NCBI GenBank assembly: GCA_014896235.1
Contig: JADBKU010000016.1
Span: forward strand, 55,996 to 119,995
Origin: a bacterium
GTDB lineage: Bacteria; Desulfobacterota; Binatia; Binatales; Binataceae
DNA: 64,000 bases
Direction: 5' to 3'
This document shows, piece after piece, positions 8,445 through 20,603 of this stretch; position 1 is the first letter of the stretch; each line of letters begins with the position of its first letter. The notes under the pieces were generated by a model, which ran no database searches, had not been told where the DNA came from, and saw only the letters and a list, made by a program, of their open reading frames with translations. Made by a program: the position numbers and the translations under genes.

Positions 8445-9638
8445 CTACCGCCCGGCGGGAAAATCGACGAGTTCGTCTTCCATCGGAGTCTGCCGCTCGA
8501 CGCGGGTTGAACCTTCGACCGCCAAGTTTACGGGCTGCCCGTCCTTTCGATCAATTCGATACTTTTCCAATCTGAACGAGTCGAATTCATAGGGAATTCC
8601 GCTCGAGGCGGCAAATGACGGCGCGTCGCACACCTGCAAATGAAGATGCGGCTCGCTCGAATTGCCGGTATTCCCCAAACGAGCAATTATCTGGCCGGCG
8701 GCGACCTTGTCGCCGGGCTTTACTGTGAGCGAGCCCGGCTTCAGATGCGCGTACATCACATAGCGGCCGGCGCCAATTTTTTCCGCGATAAAATTTCCGC
8801 CAACGTTCGACAGCGTCAACTCGACCGCCATCTTCGGCGATTGCGGCGTGTTTTCGGGCACGCCGTCAAGCGTCGCCGCGATCGTTCCGGCGGCGACCGC
8901 CCCGATCGGCGTGTCGTAGGCCAGATAGCTGGCGTTGCGATTCGGATCGCCGTGATAAGTGCGGCCGTCCGCGCCGAGCCGGACAAAATCGATCGCGAAC
9001 CTCTGCCCGATTCGCGGATGACCATCCACGGTCAAAATCGTTCTTCGATGCGCCGAGGTATTCGACGGCCCATTGGCGGCAAGCCAGTTGGCGCCCGTGA
9101 ACGGCGGCCGAATCACGACCGCGCCGTCACGGCTGACTTCGATTGGAGCGATCGTGAGGCGCTGCTCCGTGTCCGGTTTTCCTTCGACCTCGATATCGAG
9201 CGAATTGATCAACGCCGCCGGGGCCTTTTCCGGCGGACCGAAATCGGGAAAGAGAAAAATGACGCCCGACTCTCCGCGGCCGAGCAGCGGCGTCTGCCGG
9301 GTCTCGCGCCGCGCGCCGATTCTTGCGAAATCCCTCGCCAATTCGTCTCGATCGATCATCCGCGAAAATATCGGTCCACCCGCGGCGGCGGCGATTTTCA
9401 CCGCGACTATCCGAATTGGCTTGTCGCCGAAATTGGTGACGTACAATTCGTAGGCCGCATGCGCGCGATCGTCCCCAACGAACTCGTCAATGCGCGGCGA
9501 GGACGGCCTGACGGCAACTTGAAGATATTTTGTTATCGGAAGACCGTCGGCCGCCGGAATGTCACGCGCGGTCGCGACGCTGGCCCAACCGGCCGCCAAC
9601 GCCAGGGCCGCGGCCCAGCTCATGACGCTTTTAACCAT
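8445..9638 (-). CDS. M23-family metallopeptidase (LytM/peptidase_M23 domain)
   Basis: A 397-residue exported protein: signal peptide MVKSVMSWAAALALAAGWASVATA, about 240 residues of beta-rich sequence, and a C-terminal M23 domain. The domain shows RYVMYAHLKPGSLTVKPGDKVAAGQIIARLGNTGNS and then SEPHLHLQV, the second metal site H-x-H. The first HxxxD motif expected in M23 enzymes is hard to find: the region reads TYHGDPNRNASYLAYD, so catalytic competence is uncertain. A much longer frame reaches 10274, but its first 212 codons run antiparallel to the alcohol-dehydrogenase frame on the same strand and are spurious. ATG 9638 starts just after that gene's stop. Confidence 0.82.
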   Translation of the reverse strand: MVKSVMSWAAALALAAGWASVATARDIPAADGLPITKYLQVAVRPSSPRIDEFVGDDRAHAAYELYVTNFGDKPIRIVAVKIAAAAGGPIFSRMIDRDELARDFARIGARRETRQTPLLGRGESGVIFLFPDFGPPEKAPAALINSLDIEVEGKPDTEQRLTIAPIEVSRDGAVVIRPPFTGANWLAANGPSNTSAHRRTILTVDGHPRIGQRFAIDFVRLGADGRTYHGDPNRNASYLAYDTPIGAVAAGTIAATLDGVPENTPQSPKMAVELTLSNVGGNFIAEKIGAGRYVMYAHLKPGSLTVKPGDKVAAGQIIARLGNTGNSSEPHLHLQVCDAPSFAASSGIPYEFDSFRLEKYRIDRKDGQPVNLAVEGSTRVERQTPMEDELVDFPAGR

Positions 9639-9655
9639 CCCACCGCCGCCGCACC

Positions 9656-10765
9656 TCAATATATCACCACGCTGCGAATCGATTCGCCGCGATGCATCAA
9701 GTCGAACGCGTCGTTGATCCGTTCGAGCGGCATCGTATGCGTAATCAAATCGTCGATATTGATCCGTCCTTCCATGTACCAATCGACGATTTTCGGCACG
9801 TCGCGCCGGCCGCGCGCGCCGCCGAACGCCGTACCTTTCCAGGTGCGGCCCGTTACGAGTTGAAACGGCCGCGTCGAGATTTCCTGTCCGGCGCCCGCGA
9901 CGCCAATAATGACGCTCGTGCCCCAGCCGCGCTGGCAGCATTCCAGCGCCTGGCGCATCAGGCTGACGTTGCCGACGCATTCGAACGAAAAATCCGCGCC
10001 GCCTTTGGTCAAATCGATCAGATACGGAACCAGCTCGGCGCGTACTTCGGAAGGATTGACGAAATGGGTCATGCCAAATTTTTCCGCGATCGCCCGCCGC
10101 GCCGGATTCAAATCCACGCCCACAATCATCGACGCGCCCGCCAGCCGCGCGCCCTGTACCACGTTGAGCCCGATTCCGCCCAAGCCGAAAACTACCACGC
10201 GATCGCCCACCTGCACTTTGGCCGTGTTGAGCACCGCGCCGATTCCGGTCGTCACGCCGCACCCGATGTAACACACTTTGTCGAACGGCGCGTCGGACCG
10301 GATTTTCGCCAGCGCGATTTCGGGAACCACCGTGTAGTTCGCGAACGTCGAGGTTCCCATGTAGTGATGGAGCATCCGGCCGTTCTCTGAAAAGCGGCTG
10401 GTTCCGTCGGGCATCAGGCCTTTGCCCTGGGTTTCACGGATAGCGGTGCAGAGGTTCGTCTTTCCCGAAAGGCACGCCGGACAATTCCGGCACTCCGGAA
10501 TATACAGCGGAATCACGTGATCGCCGGCCTTGAGCGTGGTCACGCCGGGGCCGACTTCAACCACGACTCCGGCGCCCTCGTGGCCCATGATCGCCGGAAA
10601 AAGCCCCTCAGGATCGGCGCCTGAAAGCGTGAAAGCGTCCGTATGACATACGCCGGTCGCCTTGATTTCGACCAGCGCTTCGCCCGCCTTCGGCCCTTCC
10701 AGATCGACTTGCGCAATTTCAAGCGGCGCGCCCGCCCGGCGCGCCACCGCGGCTCTTACTTTCAC
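9656..10765 (-). CDS. adhC: Class III alcohol dehydrogenase / S-(hydroxymethyl)glutathione dehydrogenase
   Basis: Zinc- and NAD-dependent dehydrogenase, 369 residues, exactly the usual class III length. Visible are the catalytic-zinc region [12 protein letters not shown] and GHEGAGVV, the structural zinc cysteines C-x2-C-x2-C-x7-C in [15 protein letters not shown], and the Rossmann motif [15 protein letters not shown]. The start is GTG at 10765 with GGGGAG five bases upstream. A longer frame to 11323 is a shadow of the MaoC gene. The family oxidises S-hydroxymethylglutathione (formaldehyde detoxification) and long-chain alcohols; no S-formylglutathione hydrolase gene is adjacent. Confidence 0.95.
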   Translation of the reverse strand: MKVRAAVARRAGAPLEIAQVDLEGPKAGEALVEIKATGVCHTDAFTLSGADPEGLFPAIMGHEGAGVVVEVGPGVTTLKAGDHVIPLYIPECRNCPACLSGKTNLCTAIRETQGKGLMPDGTSRFSENGRMLHHYMGTSTFANYTVVPEIALAKIRSDAPFDKVCYIGCGVTTGIGAVLNTAKVQVGDRVVVFGLGGIGLNVVQGARLAGASMIVGVDLNPARRAIAEKFGMTHFVNPSEVRAELVPYLIDLTKGGADFSFECVGNVSLMRQALECCQRGWGTSVIIGVAGAGQEISTRPFQLVTGRTWKGTAFGGARGRRDVPKIVDWYMEGRINIDDLITHTMPLERINDAFDLMHRGESIRSVVIY

Positions 10766-10845
10766 GAAATCTCCCCGTTCGGAAATGGATAGTCGATTCG
10801 ATCTTCCCCGCGCCCGAGCGGTCGAGCAAACGCTTCGCGCCGTGA

Positions 10846-11736
10846 TCAGGCGCGCAGCGTTACGAATCCCTCGCGCACCGCGCGGCCGCCTTCGGCGGTA
10901 AGCGTCTCGAAGAAAACCGCTTCCTCCCCGTCTGCGATCTTCTCGCGCGCGGCAATCTTCACCGTCGCCTCCGACGGCATGAAGACCATCGCGCCGAACC
11001 GGCCGCGAATTCGCGCGACCCGCTCCGGATCTCCGCCGGCTTCGGCGTCGATCACGCGCGATACGCTCATCGCCAGCGTCGCCACGCCCATCAGGATCGG
11101 CGCCGACAATCCTGAACGCCTGGCCGCCGCCGTGTCGGTATGAAAATTCACCGGATTTCCGGGACGCGCGCAGGCGGTGTACACGATCGCCGCCGTCGCC
11201 GCGATCGGAAGCTTGCATTCCGCGCGCAAAGCATCGGCCGGAGCGCGCCGAGTCGGCGCGGGTTCGGCCGGCCCCGGACGATCGGCTCCCTTCACCGCGA
11301 CGCCGCGAAAGATCCGCCCCCAATCGATCGTCGCGACCGGCGCGCCCTCCGCGTCGACGGTTTCGTAGCGCGTCACCACATAAGCGCCCGGAGAACGTCG
11401 CTCGACGCCGAGCAGCGTCGTGCGCACGAAAAGTTTTTCCGGCGGACGCACCAGCCGATAGATTCGCATGTCATGCGTGGCGTGCACGCGCCGAATCGAC
11501 TCCTCGCGCGTCAGGCCGGTGGCGTCCATCAACCGATCCATCTCCGCCATCGGCGCCGCGACCGCGAACGTCGCCGGAAAGAACGGATGCGCGACCAGCC
11601 GGCCCGACTTGAGCGAATCGATATAACGCGGATTCGCGTCGCCAAGCCCGGCCGCATACGCCATCGTGCGGAACTGATCGACTTCAAACTCGAACGGTCC
11701 GAGCGTAGTCCCAACCAACGAGGAATCGCAGGGCAT
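10846..11736 (-). CDS. MaoC-like double hot-dog hydratase (paralogue 1)
   Basis: A 296-residue protein with two hot-dog domains: an N-terminal FAS1/MaoC_N-type half ([27 protein letters not shown]) and a C-terminal half ([33 protein letters not shown]). The latter resembles the MaoC hydratase signature D/N-x-x-P-x-H, here GNPVNFHTD. The likely reaction is reversible hydration of an enoyl-CoA or similar thioester. The ATG at 11736 is chosen because GGAGGGGGAA precedes it and the tandem paralogue starts at the same point. An upstream frame to 11784 lacks such a site. Both copies may be from one duplication. Confidence 0.8.
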   Translation of the reverse strand: MPCDSSLVGTTLGPFEFEVDQFRTMAYAAGLGDANPRYIDSLKSGRLVAHPFFPATFAVAAPMAEMDRLMDATGLTREESIRRVHATHDMRIYRLVRPPEKLFVRTTLLGVERRSPGAYVVTRYETVDAEGAPVATIDWGRIFRGVAVKGADRPGPAEPAPTRRAPADALRAECKLPIAATAAIVYTACARPGNPVNFHTDTAAARRSGLSAPILMGVATLAMSVSRVIDAEAGGDPERVARIRGRFGAMVFMPSEATVKIAAREKIADGEEAVFFETLTAEGGRAVREGFVTLRA

Positions 11737-11798
11737 TTCCCCCTCCGGCGGCGCGTCCGGAGCCATCCGCGGGCGCGCCCACAACGATCAGCCGAGCG

Positions 11799-12674
11799 TC
11801 AGCGGCGCAGCATGACTACGCCGTCCCGAATCGCCCGGCCGCCTTCGGCGCTGAGCGTTTCGAAGAAAACCGCGTCATACGACCCGCGCCGCTCCCGGAC
11901 CAAGATCCGGATCGCCAGCTCCGACGGCATGAAGACCATCGCGCTGAAGCGTCCCGAAATTTCCGCGACCCGTTCGGGATCGCCGCCGGCTTCCGCCGCG
12001 ATAATCCGCGATACGCTCATCGCCAGCGTCGCCGTGCCGTGCAGGATGATTCCCGGCAGGCCGGCGGCCGCGGCCACCGCCGCGTCGGTATGGATCGGAT
12101 TCCAGATGCGCGCGCACTCGGTGTAGATGTGCGCCGCGCCCGCACTCACCGGCGCGCGCATCTCGGCGCGCACCCGCGCAGGCGGCGCCTCGAGCGCTTG
12201 CGGCGCCGGCGCTGCGCCGGTCCGATCTCCGCCGGTCACGCCCACCTGTCGATAGAGCGTGCCGTACCATGTCGTATTGACCAGCCCGCCACGCTCATCG
12301 ACCGTCTCGAATTTCGTGATTTCATACGCGCCCGCCTTGCGCGCTTCGATTCCTACGATCTCCGCGCGCGTCGTGAGGCGCTCCGGCGGACGAATCGCGC
12401 GGTGGATCACCGCGTGATGAGTCGCATGAACGCCGCGCGCCGCCTCCGCCGCCGTCAACGTGCTGCGATGGCGCGTGCGGAGCGCGCCCGCCGTCGGCCA
12501 TTCGAGGCAAACCGGGAACAGCGGATGCGCCACTATTCCTTCGGCGCGGCGCGTGTCGATATAGCGATCGATTACGTCGCCGAGCGCCGCGGCGTAGGCC
12601 ATCGTCCAGCGCGCATCGACGTCATAGGTGCGCGGCTCGGCTTGCGTTCCAACCAGGGTCGAATCGAGTGGCAT
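11799..12674 (-). CDS. MaoC-like double hot-dog hydratase (paralogue 2)
   Basis: A 291-residue tandem paralogue of the gene that follows it 62 nt downstream. It shares the layout (MPLDSTLVGT start; WTMAYAAALGDVIDRYIDT; RGVHATHHAVIHRAIRPPERL). In its C-terminal half IWNPIHTDAAVAAAAGLPGIILHG carries the canonical MaoC N-P-I-H-x-D motif, one residue shorter than in paralogue 1. The two may form a heteromer or act on different acyl-CoAs. The ATG at 12674 has no strong ribosome-binding site. It lies 46 nt downstream of gyrA on the same strand; no functional link to gyrase is suggested. Confidence 0.8.
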   Translation of the reverse strand: MPLDSTLVGTQAEPRTYDVDARWTMAYAAALGDVIDRYIDTRRAEGIVAHPLFPVCLEWPTAGALRTRHRSTLTAAEAARGVHATHHAVIHRAIRPPERLTTRAEIVGIEARKAGAYEITKFETVDERGGLVNTTWYGTLYRQVGVTGGDRTGAAPAPQALEAPPARVRAEMRAPVSAGAAHIYTECARIWNPIHTDAAVAAAAGLPGIILHGTATLAMSVSRIIAAEAGGDPERVAEISGRFSAMVFMPSELAIRILVRERRGSYDAVFFETLSAEGGRAIRDGVVMLRR

Positions 12675-12720
12675 GCGCTACTTAATAGCGCCGCCGCCCC
12701 GTTTTCGTCCAACGGCGCGC

Positions 12721-15261
12721 TTATTCCGCGGCGTCGTCGTCAGGCGCGGCGGCGCCGTTGGCGCCGTTGTCCGCCTCTTCGTCCTTTTCCGCGAGCGGCG
12801 CGACCGCGCGCACGAAATTCCCCTCTTCGAGCTTCACCAGCCGCACGCCCTGCGCGTTGCGCCCGGTGATTCGCACCTGCTTGACCGCGAGCCGAATAAT
12901 GTTGCCGCGATCGGTCACCAGCACCAGCTGATCGTCCGGTCCGACCTGCCGGACTCCCACCACCTTGCCGGTCTTTTCCGTGACGTTCATCGTGATCACG
13001 CCCTTGCCGCCGCGATGCGTCAGGCGGTACTCCGACGCCTCGGTGCGCTTGCCGTAGCCGCGCTCCGAGACCGTCAGCAGCGTTTCGGTATCGCGCACGA
13101 CCGCGATCGACACGACCTCGTCCTTGACCAGCGTGACCGTCTTGCCTTCCTTGACCGCGCGCTCTTCGAGCTCCATCCCGACCACGCCGTAGGTGCCGCG
13201 TCCCATCGCGCGCACCTCGTCTTCGCGGAAACGGATCGCCTGCCCCTCGCGGGTTGAAAGCACGATTTGCTGATCGCCGTCCGTCAGCCGCACGCCGATC
13301 AGCTCGTCGCCCTCTTCGAGATTGATCGCGATTATGCCGCTGGCGCGGATATTGTCGTACTGGTCAAGTTCGGTTTTCTTGACCAGGCCGCGCCGCGTCG
13401 CGAAAAACACGTATTTGCCGCTGACCTCTTTCGGCAGCGGCAGAAACGCCGAAAGCTTTTCGTCGGCCGCGAGGCTCAGCAAATTGGCGATCGATCTGCC
13501 GCGCGCGCCGCGCCCCGCTTCGGGCAACTCGTATGCCTTCTTCTCGTAAACCTTGCCCGCGTTGGTGAAAAACAGCAGCCGGTCATGCGTGCCGACGGGC
13601 ACCAAATGCTCGACGAAGTCGTCCTCGGTCGTGCTCGTCCCGCGCTTCCCGCCGCCGCCCCGCTTCTGCATCCGGTAGAGCGACAGCGGCGTGCGCTTGA
13701 TAAACCCGCCGTGCGTCACGGTGACCAGCACGTCCTCCTCGACGATTAGATCCTCGATCGAAAAGTCGCCTTCGGCCTCGATAATTTCGGTGCGCCGTTC
13801 GTCGGCGAATTCCTTGCGGATGTCGCGCAGGTCCGCCGCGATCAGCGCCATCTGCTCGCGCTCGTCGCCGAGGATTTTCCTGAGCCGCGCGATCGTCTCC
13901 ACCGTCTCCTGATGCTCCGCCTCGATTTTCCCGCGCTCCAGCGAGGTCAGCCGCCGCAGCGTCAGGTCCAGGATCGCCTGCGCCTGAATCTGCGTCAGCC
14001 CGAAGCGGTTCATCAGGCCGCTGCGCGCCGCCTCGGCGTCGGCCGCCTCGCGAATCAGCTTGATCACGGCGTCAAGATTCTTGAGCGCGACCAGCAGGCC
14101 TTCGAGGACGTGCAAACGCGCCTCCGCCTGCTTCAACTCGAATTGCGAGCGGCGGATGATGACGCGCTGGCGATGATGCAAAAACTCGAGCAGCAGGTCG
14201 CGCAGGTTCATCTCGCGCGGCCGACCCTCGTGAATCGCCAGCATGATCATGCCGAAGCCGACCTGCATCTGCGTCAGCTTGTAGAGCTGGTTGAGCACCA
14301 CCTTCGGTTCGGCGTCGCGGCGCAGCTCGATCACCACCCGCATCCCGTCGCGGCTCGACTCGTCGCGAATATCGGTGATGCCCTCGATCCGCTTGTCGTT
14401 GACCAGCTCCGCGATCCGCTCGATCATCCGCGCCTTGTTCACCTGGTACGGAATCTCGCGCACGATTATCGACGCCTTCGAGGTGCGCTTGTCGGTTTCG
14501 ATCCCGGCGAGCGCCCGCATCACGATCGTTCCGCGCCCGCTCAAATAAGCCTGCCGAATCGCCTGGCGGCCGAGAATCTGTCCGCCGGTCGGAAAATCCG
14601 GCCCCGGGATGATGTCGAGGATTTTTTCGAGCGGCAGATCGGGATTTTCGATCAGCGCCAGCAGCGCGTCGCAGACCTCGCCGAGATTATGCGGCGGCAT
14701 ATTCGTCGCCATCCCGACCGCGATTCCGTCCGAGCCGTTGATCAGCAGATTCGGAATCTGCGCCGGCAACACCTCCGGCTCCTGCTGCGAGCCGTCGAAG
14801 TTATCGACGAAATCCACCGTCTCGCTGTCGATATCCGCCAGCAGCCGTTCCGCCAGCCGCGTCAGCCGGCACTCCGTGTAACGCATCGCCGCCGGCGGAT
14901 CGCCGTCCACCGAACCGAAATTGCCCTGTCCGTCGATCAGCGGATAACGCATGCTGAAGGTCTGCGCCATCCGCGCCAGCGCGTCGTACACCGCGGTGTC
15001 GCCATGCGGATGGAACTTGCCGAGCACTTCGCCGACCACGCGCGCCGACTTGGCGTAGCGTCGGTTCGCCAGCAGTCCGGCGGTGAACATCGCGTAGAGA
15101 ATCCGCCGATGCACCGGCTTCAGGCCGTCGCGGATATCGGGCAGCGCGCGGCCGATATTCACCGACATCGCGTAGTCCAGATAGGACTGGCGCATGTCGT
15201 CTTCGATATTCAGCAGCGTCGGTTCGTTGCGAATCGGTTCGTTTCCGTTGGTTTCCGCCAT
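12721..15261 (-). CDS. gyrA: DNA gyrase subunit A
   Basis: The 846-residue A subunit of gyrase cuts and rejoins DNA during negative supercoiling. The N-terminal breakage-reunion domain has catalytic Tyr128 in [10 protein letters not shown]. The quinolone-determining region reads [13 protein letters not shown], with Thr89 at the E. coli Ser83 position and Asp93 at the Asp87 position; Thr here is a natural variant in some bacteria. The C-terminal beta-pinwheel carries a GyrA box, [10 protein letters not shown], near residue 535, and the protein ends in an acidic tail (EKDEEADNG and PDDDAAE). It lies downstream of gyrB with one small gene between, and may share a transcript or use the 179-nt gap for its own promoter. 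Confidence 0.98.
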   Translation of the reverse strand: MAETNGNEPIRNEPTLLNIEDDMRQSYLDYAMSVNIGRALPDIRDGLKPVHRRILYAMFTAGLLANRRYAKSARVVGEVLGKFHPHGDTAVYDALARMAQTFSMRYPLIDGQGNFGSVDGDPPAAMRYTECRLTRLAERLLADIDSETVDFVDNFDGSQQEPEVLPAQIPNLLINGSDGIAVGMATNMPPHNLGEVCDALLALIENPDLPLEKILDIIPGPDFPTGGQILGRQAIRQAYLSGRGTIVMRALAGIETDKRTSKASIIVREIPYQVNKARMIERIAELVNDKRIEGITDIRDESSRDGMRVVIELRRDAEPKVVLNQLYKLTQMQVGFGMIMLAIHEGRPREMNLRDLLLEFLHHRQRVIIRRSQFELKQAEARLHVLEGLLVALKNLDAVIKLIREAADAEAARSGLMNRFGLTQIQAQAILDLTLRRLTSLERGKIEAEHQETVETIARLRKILGDEREQMALIAADLRDIRKEFADERRTEIIEAEGDFSIEDLIVEEDVLVTVTHGGFIKRTPLSLYRMQKRGGGGKRGTSTTEDDFVEHLVPVGTHDRLLFFTNAGKVYEKKAYELPEAGRGARGRSIANLLSLAADEKLSAFLPLPKEVSGKYVFFATRRGLVKKTELDQYDNIRASGIIAINLEEGDELIGVRLTDGDQQIVLSTREGQAIRFREDEVRAMGRGTYGVVGMELEERAVKEGKTVTLVKDEVVSIAVVRDTETLLTVSERGYGKRTEASEYRLTHRGGKGVITMNVTEKTGKVVGVRQVGPDDQLVLVTDRGNIIRLAVKQVRITGRNAQGVRLVKLEEGNFVRAVAPLAEKDEEADNGANGAAAPDDDAAE

Positions 15262-15440
15262 ATTCTGAAATGTATCTCCGCCACCCGACTAGCGTTTCCG
15301 CGCGGCGTAGACAGTCATTACCTTCTCAAATCGGAAGAAATTATTATTCGCCACGCCGCTCGCAGCGACGATTGCGCTTGATTCGCGATCCAGGCCTTCA
15401 ATCAAAGCAAACTCGCGCGAGCGGCCTTCGTCGCGCTGCT

Positions 15441-15827
15441 TCATTCCCAAAGCGCGGGCATCGGCGGCGCGGCGGGATGCTGATAAACCTTTTGCAGCGT
15501 TTGCGAGCTGCCCGAATCGCCGCCGCCCGGCCCGTAACCCATCATCTGCAGAATCTGGATTAGCAGCAGCACGGCGATCGCGATCAGCAGGCCGATCGCC
15601 GTCCGCCGCGCGGTCTTGCTCTGCTCGAATTGCCGGTTGAAATCGCGCGCGCGGCGCGCGGCTTTCTCCGAAATCCGCGTCAGCCGCGCCAAATCGCGGC
15701 GGATTTCGCGCAACAGCCGCACCGCTTCGTCATCGCCGGCGAGCGCGCGCCGCTCGGCGTTTTGCGCCGCGCCACTTTGCGAATCGCCGGATTCCGGCGG
15801 CGCCGAATAATGTTCTTGTTCGTTCAT
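15441..15827 (-). CDS. Small membrane protein with coiled coil, between gyrB and gyrA
   Basis: A 128-residue protein with no family I recognise. An N-terminal hydrophilic region leads into a likely coiled coil (DDEAVRLLREIRRDLARLTRISEKAARRARDF), then a basic patch (QSKTARRT) and one transmembrane helix (AIGLLIAIAVLLLIQILQMMGY), then a Gly/Pro-rich C-terminus. The positive-inside rule puts the coiled coil in the cytoplasm. ATG 15827 is used; a TTG at 15836 adds three codons. It sits 75 nt after gyrB and about 180 nt before gyrA on the same strand, an uncommon insertion between the gyrase genes. Confidence 0.65.
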   Translation of the reverse strand: MNEQEHYSAPPESGDSQSGAAQNAERRALAGDDEAVRLLREIRRDLARLTRISEKAARRARDFNRQFEQSKTARRTAIGLLIAIAVLLLIQILQMMGYGPGGGDSGSSQTLQKVYQHPAAPPMPALWE

Positions 15828-15902
15828 GGGTTTCAAATCGCGCGCGCCCGCCCATCCGCAAGCTTTCGACGCCAGGCGGCTGGGCCGCGCGATCCGCTCC
15901 GC

Positions 15903-18362
<2,460 letters not shown>

Positions 18363-18368
18363 TCATGA

Positions 18369-18397
18369 ATTTTACGCTCGGAGGTTCGCTTAGTAAA
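18369..18397 (-). promoter_or_regulatory. Predicted sigma-70 promoter of gyrB
   Basis: On the minus strand TTTACT, 17 nt, TAAAAT. The -10 matches consensus at 5 of 6 positions and the -35 at 4 of 6. Transcription would start about 45 nt before the gyrB ATG. AT-rich DNA just upstream could act as an UP element. Confidence 0.5.
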
Positions 18398-18647
18398 GCG
18401 ACCGCCGAAATAAATCTGACTTTATAAAACGATATCTCATCATTCATATAACACATCCAAAATTACCTTATTTTTTGGAAATTTTTGGTGATCGAGCATG
18501 CGCGTTCGGAAAGCCCAATTAATCGATTTCTAGTGTAAGTAAATATAACGTGGTTTGAGCACTTCCAAAGAACCTGAAGCGGCTCCACGCGAGCTTGCTT
18601 AAATTACAATTTTTTGGAGTCTTGAATCGGATTGCGTTCGGACACGC
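18398..18647. other. AT-rich intergenic region upstream of gyrB
   Basis: This stretch between the gyrB promoter and the end of dsbD is far richer in A+T than the surrounding sequence, especially 18400-18560 and 18595-18620, with runs such as TTATTTTTTGGAAATTTTT. No ORF, DnaA box (TTATCCACA or its complement) or convincing terminator hairpin was found. It probably holds upstream promoter elements or curved DNA serving gyrB. Confidence 0.5.
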
Positions 18648-20603
18648 TTAGCCGGTCTCATGCAGGTATTTCACGAAATCTGCCGGACCGACATAACCGA
18701 CGCGGCGCTCGCGGACGCGGCCGGACGCGTCGATGAATAGCGAGGTTGGCACACCTTCGACCTTGAACCGTCGCATCAGTGCGTCGTTTTGTTTGTCTTT
18801 GGCGGTCAGGTTTGCGCGCATCAAGACGAATCCGGCGGCCGCGCGGATCACCGCCGGATCGGTGAAGGTCGTATGCTCCATCTCGCGGCACGGTACGCAC
18901 CAATCGGCGCTGAAATCGACCACCACAGGCCGTCCAGACGCGCGCGCCTTGGCGAGCGTGGCATCGTCAAATGGAACGAATTTTAGCGTTTGCGGCGGCT
19001 GCGCGCGCAGCTCGAACAGCATCACGACCAGCGCGACGACGGCGACGACGCCAATCAGCGCGCGCACCGCCATGAATGGCCGCCATGATTTTCCCCTCGC
19101 AGTAATAAATCCCAGATAAATTCCCGTAGCCGCGGCATAAAATGGCAATGCGCGAGAGATAATTCCATCAGGCACGACCGGATCGAGAAAGTAGAGCGCG
19201 AGGCCAACCAGCACGAACCCAAATAGCTGCTCGATCCATCCGAGCCACTCGCCGGAGCGAGGCAGCCTGCGGATACTTCCGGCGGCGATCGCCAGCGCGA
19301 CGTAAGGCAATCCAAGGCCTATCGCGAGCGTGAAAAAAAGCGCAAAGCCAAAGACCGCGCTGCCGCTCCGCTGGACCATCAGCAGCAGCCCGAGCACGAT
19401 CGGCCCGATGCATGGCGCGGCCACAACGCCCATCCCGAGGCCCATCAGGAGCGCGCCGGCATAGCCGGGACGGGCCGTTCCCGCGCGATTCATCAGCCAT
19501 TGCGGAGGCTGCAGCGAATACAGCCCAAAGCTCGAACCAGCCAGCAAAAAGAGCATTCCGGCGATCGTGGCGAGCACCCACGGATTCTGCATCGCAGCGC
19601 CGAACAGTCCGCCTGAGAGCGCGACGGCGACGCCTACGCTGGAAAACATCAGCGCGATTCCGAGCACATAGAGCAACGCAAGAATAACCACCTTGCGCGG
19701 CCCGCCCGATTCGTTGCCGAAGTACGCGATCGTCACGCCGATCAGCGGATAGACGCAGGGCGTCAGGTTCAACGCCATGCCGCCTAAAAAAACCGCTATA
19801 AACCCGAATAGAAACCCATAGCGTGCGAAAACTCCAGCGATAAAATCATGTGAACCGTCCGCCGCCCCGGACGCGCCCGCGGCGCCCCGCGATGTCCCGA
19901 ACTGTCCCGCGGCGCCACTTGCCGTCCCGCCGGCGCCCGAACCGCCGGCGTCCGCCGCAACGGCGCTTGCCAGGTCGAAGGTGGTCTCGATCGAAGATGG
20001 CCGCAGGCACTGGACGTCGTTGCACGCCTGGTAGTCGAGCTTGATTTGCGCCGGCGCACCAACACTCGCTCGAAAGGCTGCGGTCGCGGTCACTGGCACG
20101 CCGATTTTCAGATCGCCGGAAAAGATCGCCAGCTTCTCGCCGCCGGAGAACTTGAGCGGCTCTACCTCCGCCGGCGGAAAAATCGGAGCCTGCGCGACAA
20201 TTTCCGCCGGCGTCGCGATTTCAAGCCGCGTCGCTACGTATGCGGGGTCCAGCGGCCGGTTGGAATTGATATGCCATCCGGGAGCGATCCGCGCCGTCAC
20301 TTCAAGCTGGCTCGATCCGCCGGGATGGAGCGGATGCGCCAACGTAATCGATCCAAACGAAACCACCGCCGGCGGCGACGCGGCCGTCGCGCCGCCACCG
20401 AGTCCAATTGCGGCAGCGATCAGGAGCGCCAGCAGGAAAAGAAGCCGGCCGCGCTCAGGGGCGAGCGAATCGGGTCGGACGCGCGACGCGTCCCGCGGTC
20501 GATGCCGATGCGTGGCGAAAACCTCTAACCGGATGAAGTCAACCGTCCAGCGGTCCCTGCCCCTCGATCGAAAGCGGCGCGCTATCGACGATTTCAAGTC
20601 CAT
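18648..20603 (-). CDS. dsbD: Thiol:disulfide interchange protein DsbD
   Basis: Carries electrons from cytoplasmic thioredoxin across the inner membrane to periplasmic thiol proteins. A signal helix (LLFLLALLIAAAIGLGGG, about residues 54-71) is followed by the periplasmic alpha domain with the cysteine pair in YQACNDVQCL, a Gly/Ala-rich linker, the multi-helix beta domain with cysteines in LNLTPCVYPL and VAAPCIGPIV, and a C-terminal thioredoxin domain with DWCVPC. The frame has no ATG, GTG or TTG between its first codons and the signal helix, so the ATG at 20603 (65 nt inside the ribBA-like gene) or the TTG two codons later is the likely start. That gives an unusually long cytoplasmic leader. 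Confidence 0.9.
   Translation of the reverse strand: MDLKSSIARRFRSRGRDRWTVDFIRLEVFATHRHRPRDASRVRPDSLAPERGRLLFLLALLIAAAIGLGGGATAASPPAVVSFGSITLAHPLHPGGSSQLEVTARIAPGWHINSNRPLDPAYVATRLEIATPAEIVAQAPIFPPAEVEPLKFSGGEKLAIFSGDLKIGVPVTATAAFRASVGAPAQIKLDYQACNDVQCLRPSSIETTFDLASAVAADAGGSGAGGTASGAAGQFGTSRGAAGASGAADGSHDFIAGVFARYGFLFGFIAVFLGGMALNLTPCVYPLIGVTIAYFGNESGGPRKVVILALLYVLGIALMFSSVGVAVALSGGLFGAAMQNPWVLATIAGMLFLLAGSSFGLYSLQPPQWLMNRAGTARPGYAGALLMGLGMGVVAAPCIGPIVLGLLLMVQRSGSAVFGFALFFTLAIGLGLPYVALAIAAGSIRRLPRSGEWLGWIEQLFGFVLVGLALYFLDPVVPDGIISRALPFYAAATGIYLGFITARGKSWRPFMAVRALIGVVAVVALVVMLFELRAQPPQTLKFVPFDDATLAKARASGRPVVVDFSADWCVPCREMEHTTFTDPAVIRAAAGFVLMRANLTAKDKQNDALMRRFKVEGVPTSLFIDASGRVRERRVGYVGPADFVKYLHETG

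Noticed and set aside
9639..10274. N-terminal extension of the M23 peptidase frame
   Set aside because: The segment lies wholly inside adhC on the same strand in another frame; ATG 9638 with a signal peptide is the natural start.
13912..15381. A 489-codon plus-strand frame opposite gyrA
   Set aside because: Shadow of gyrA.
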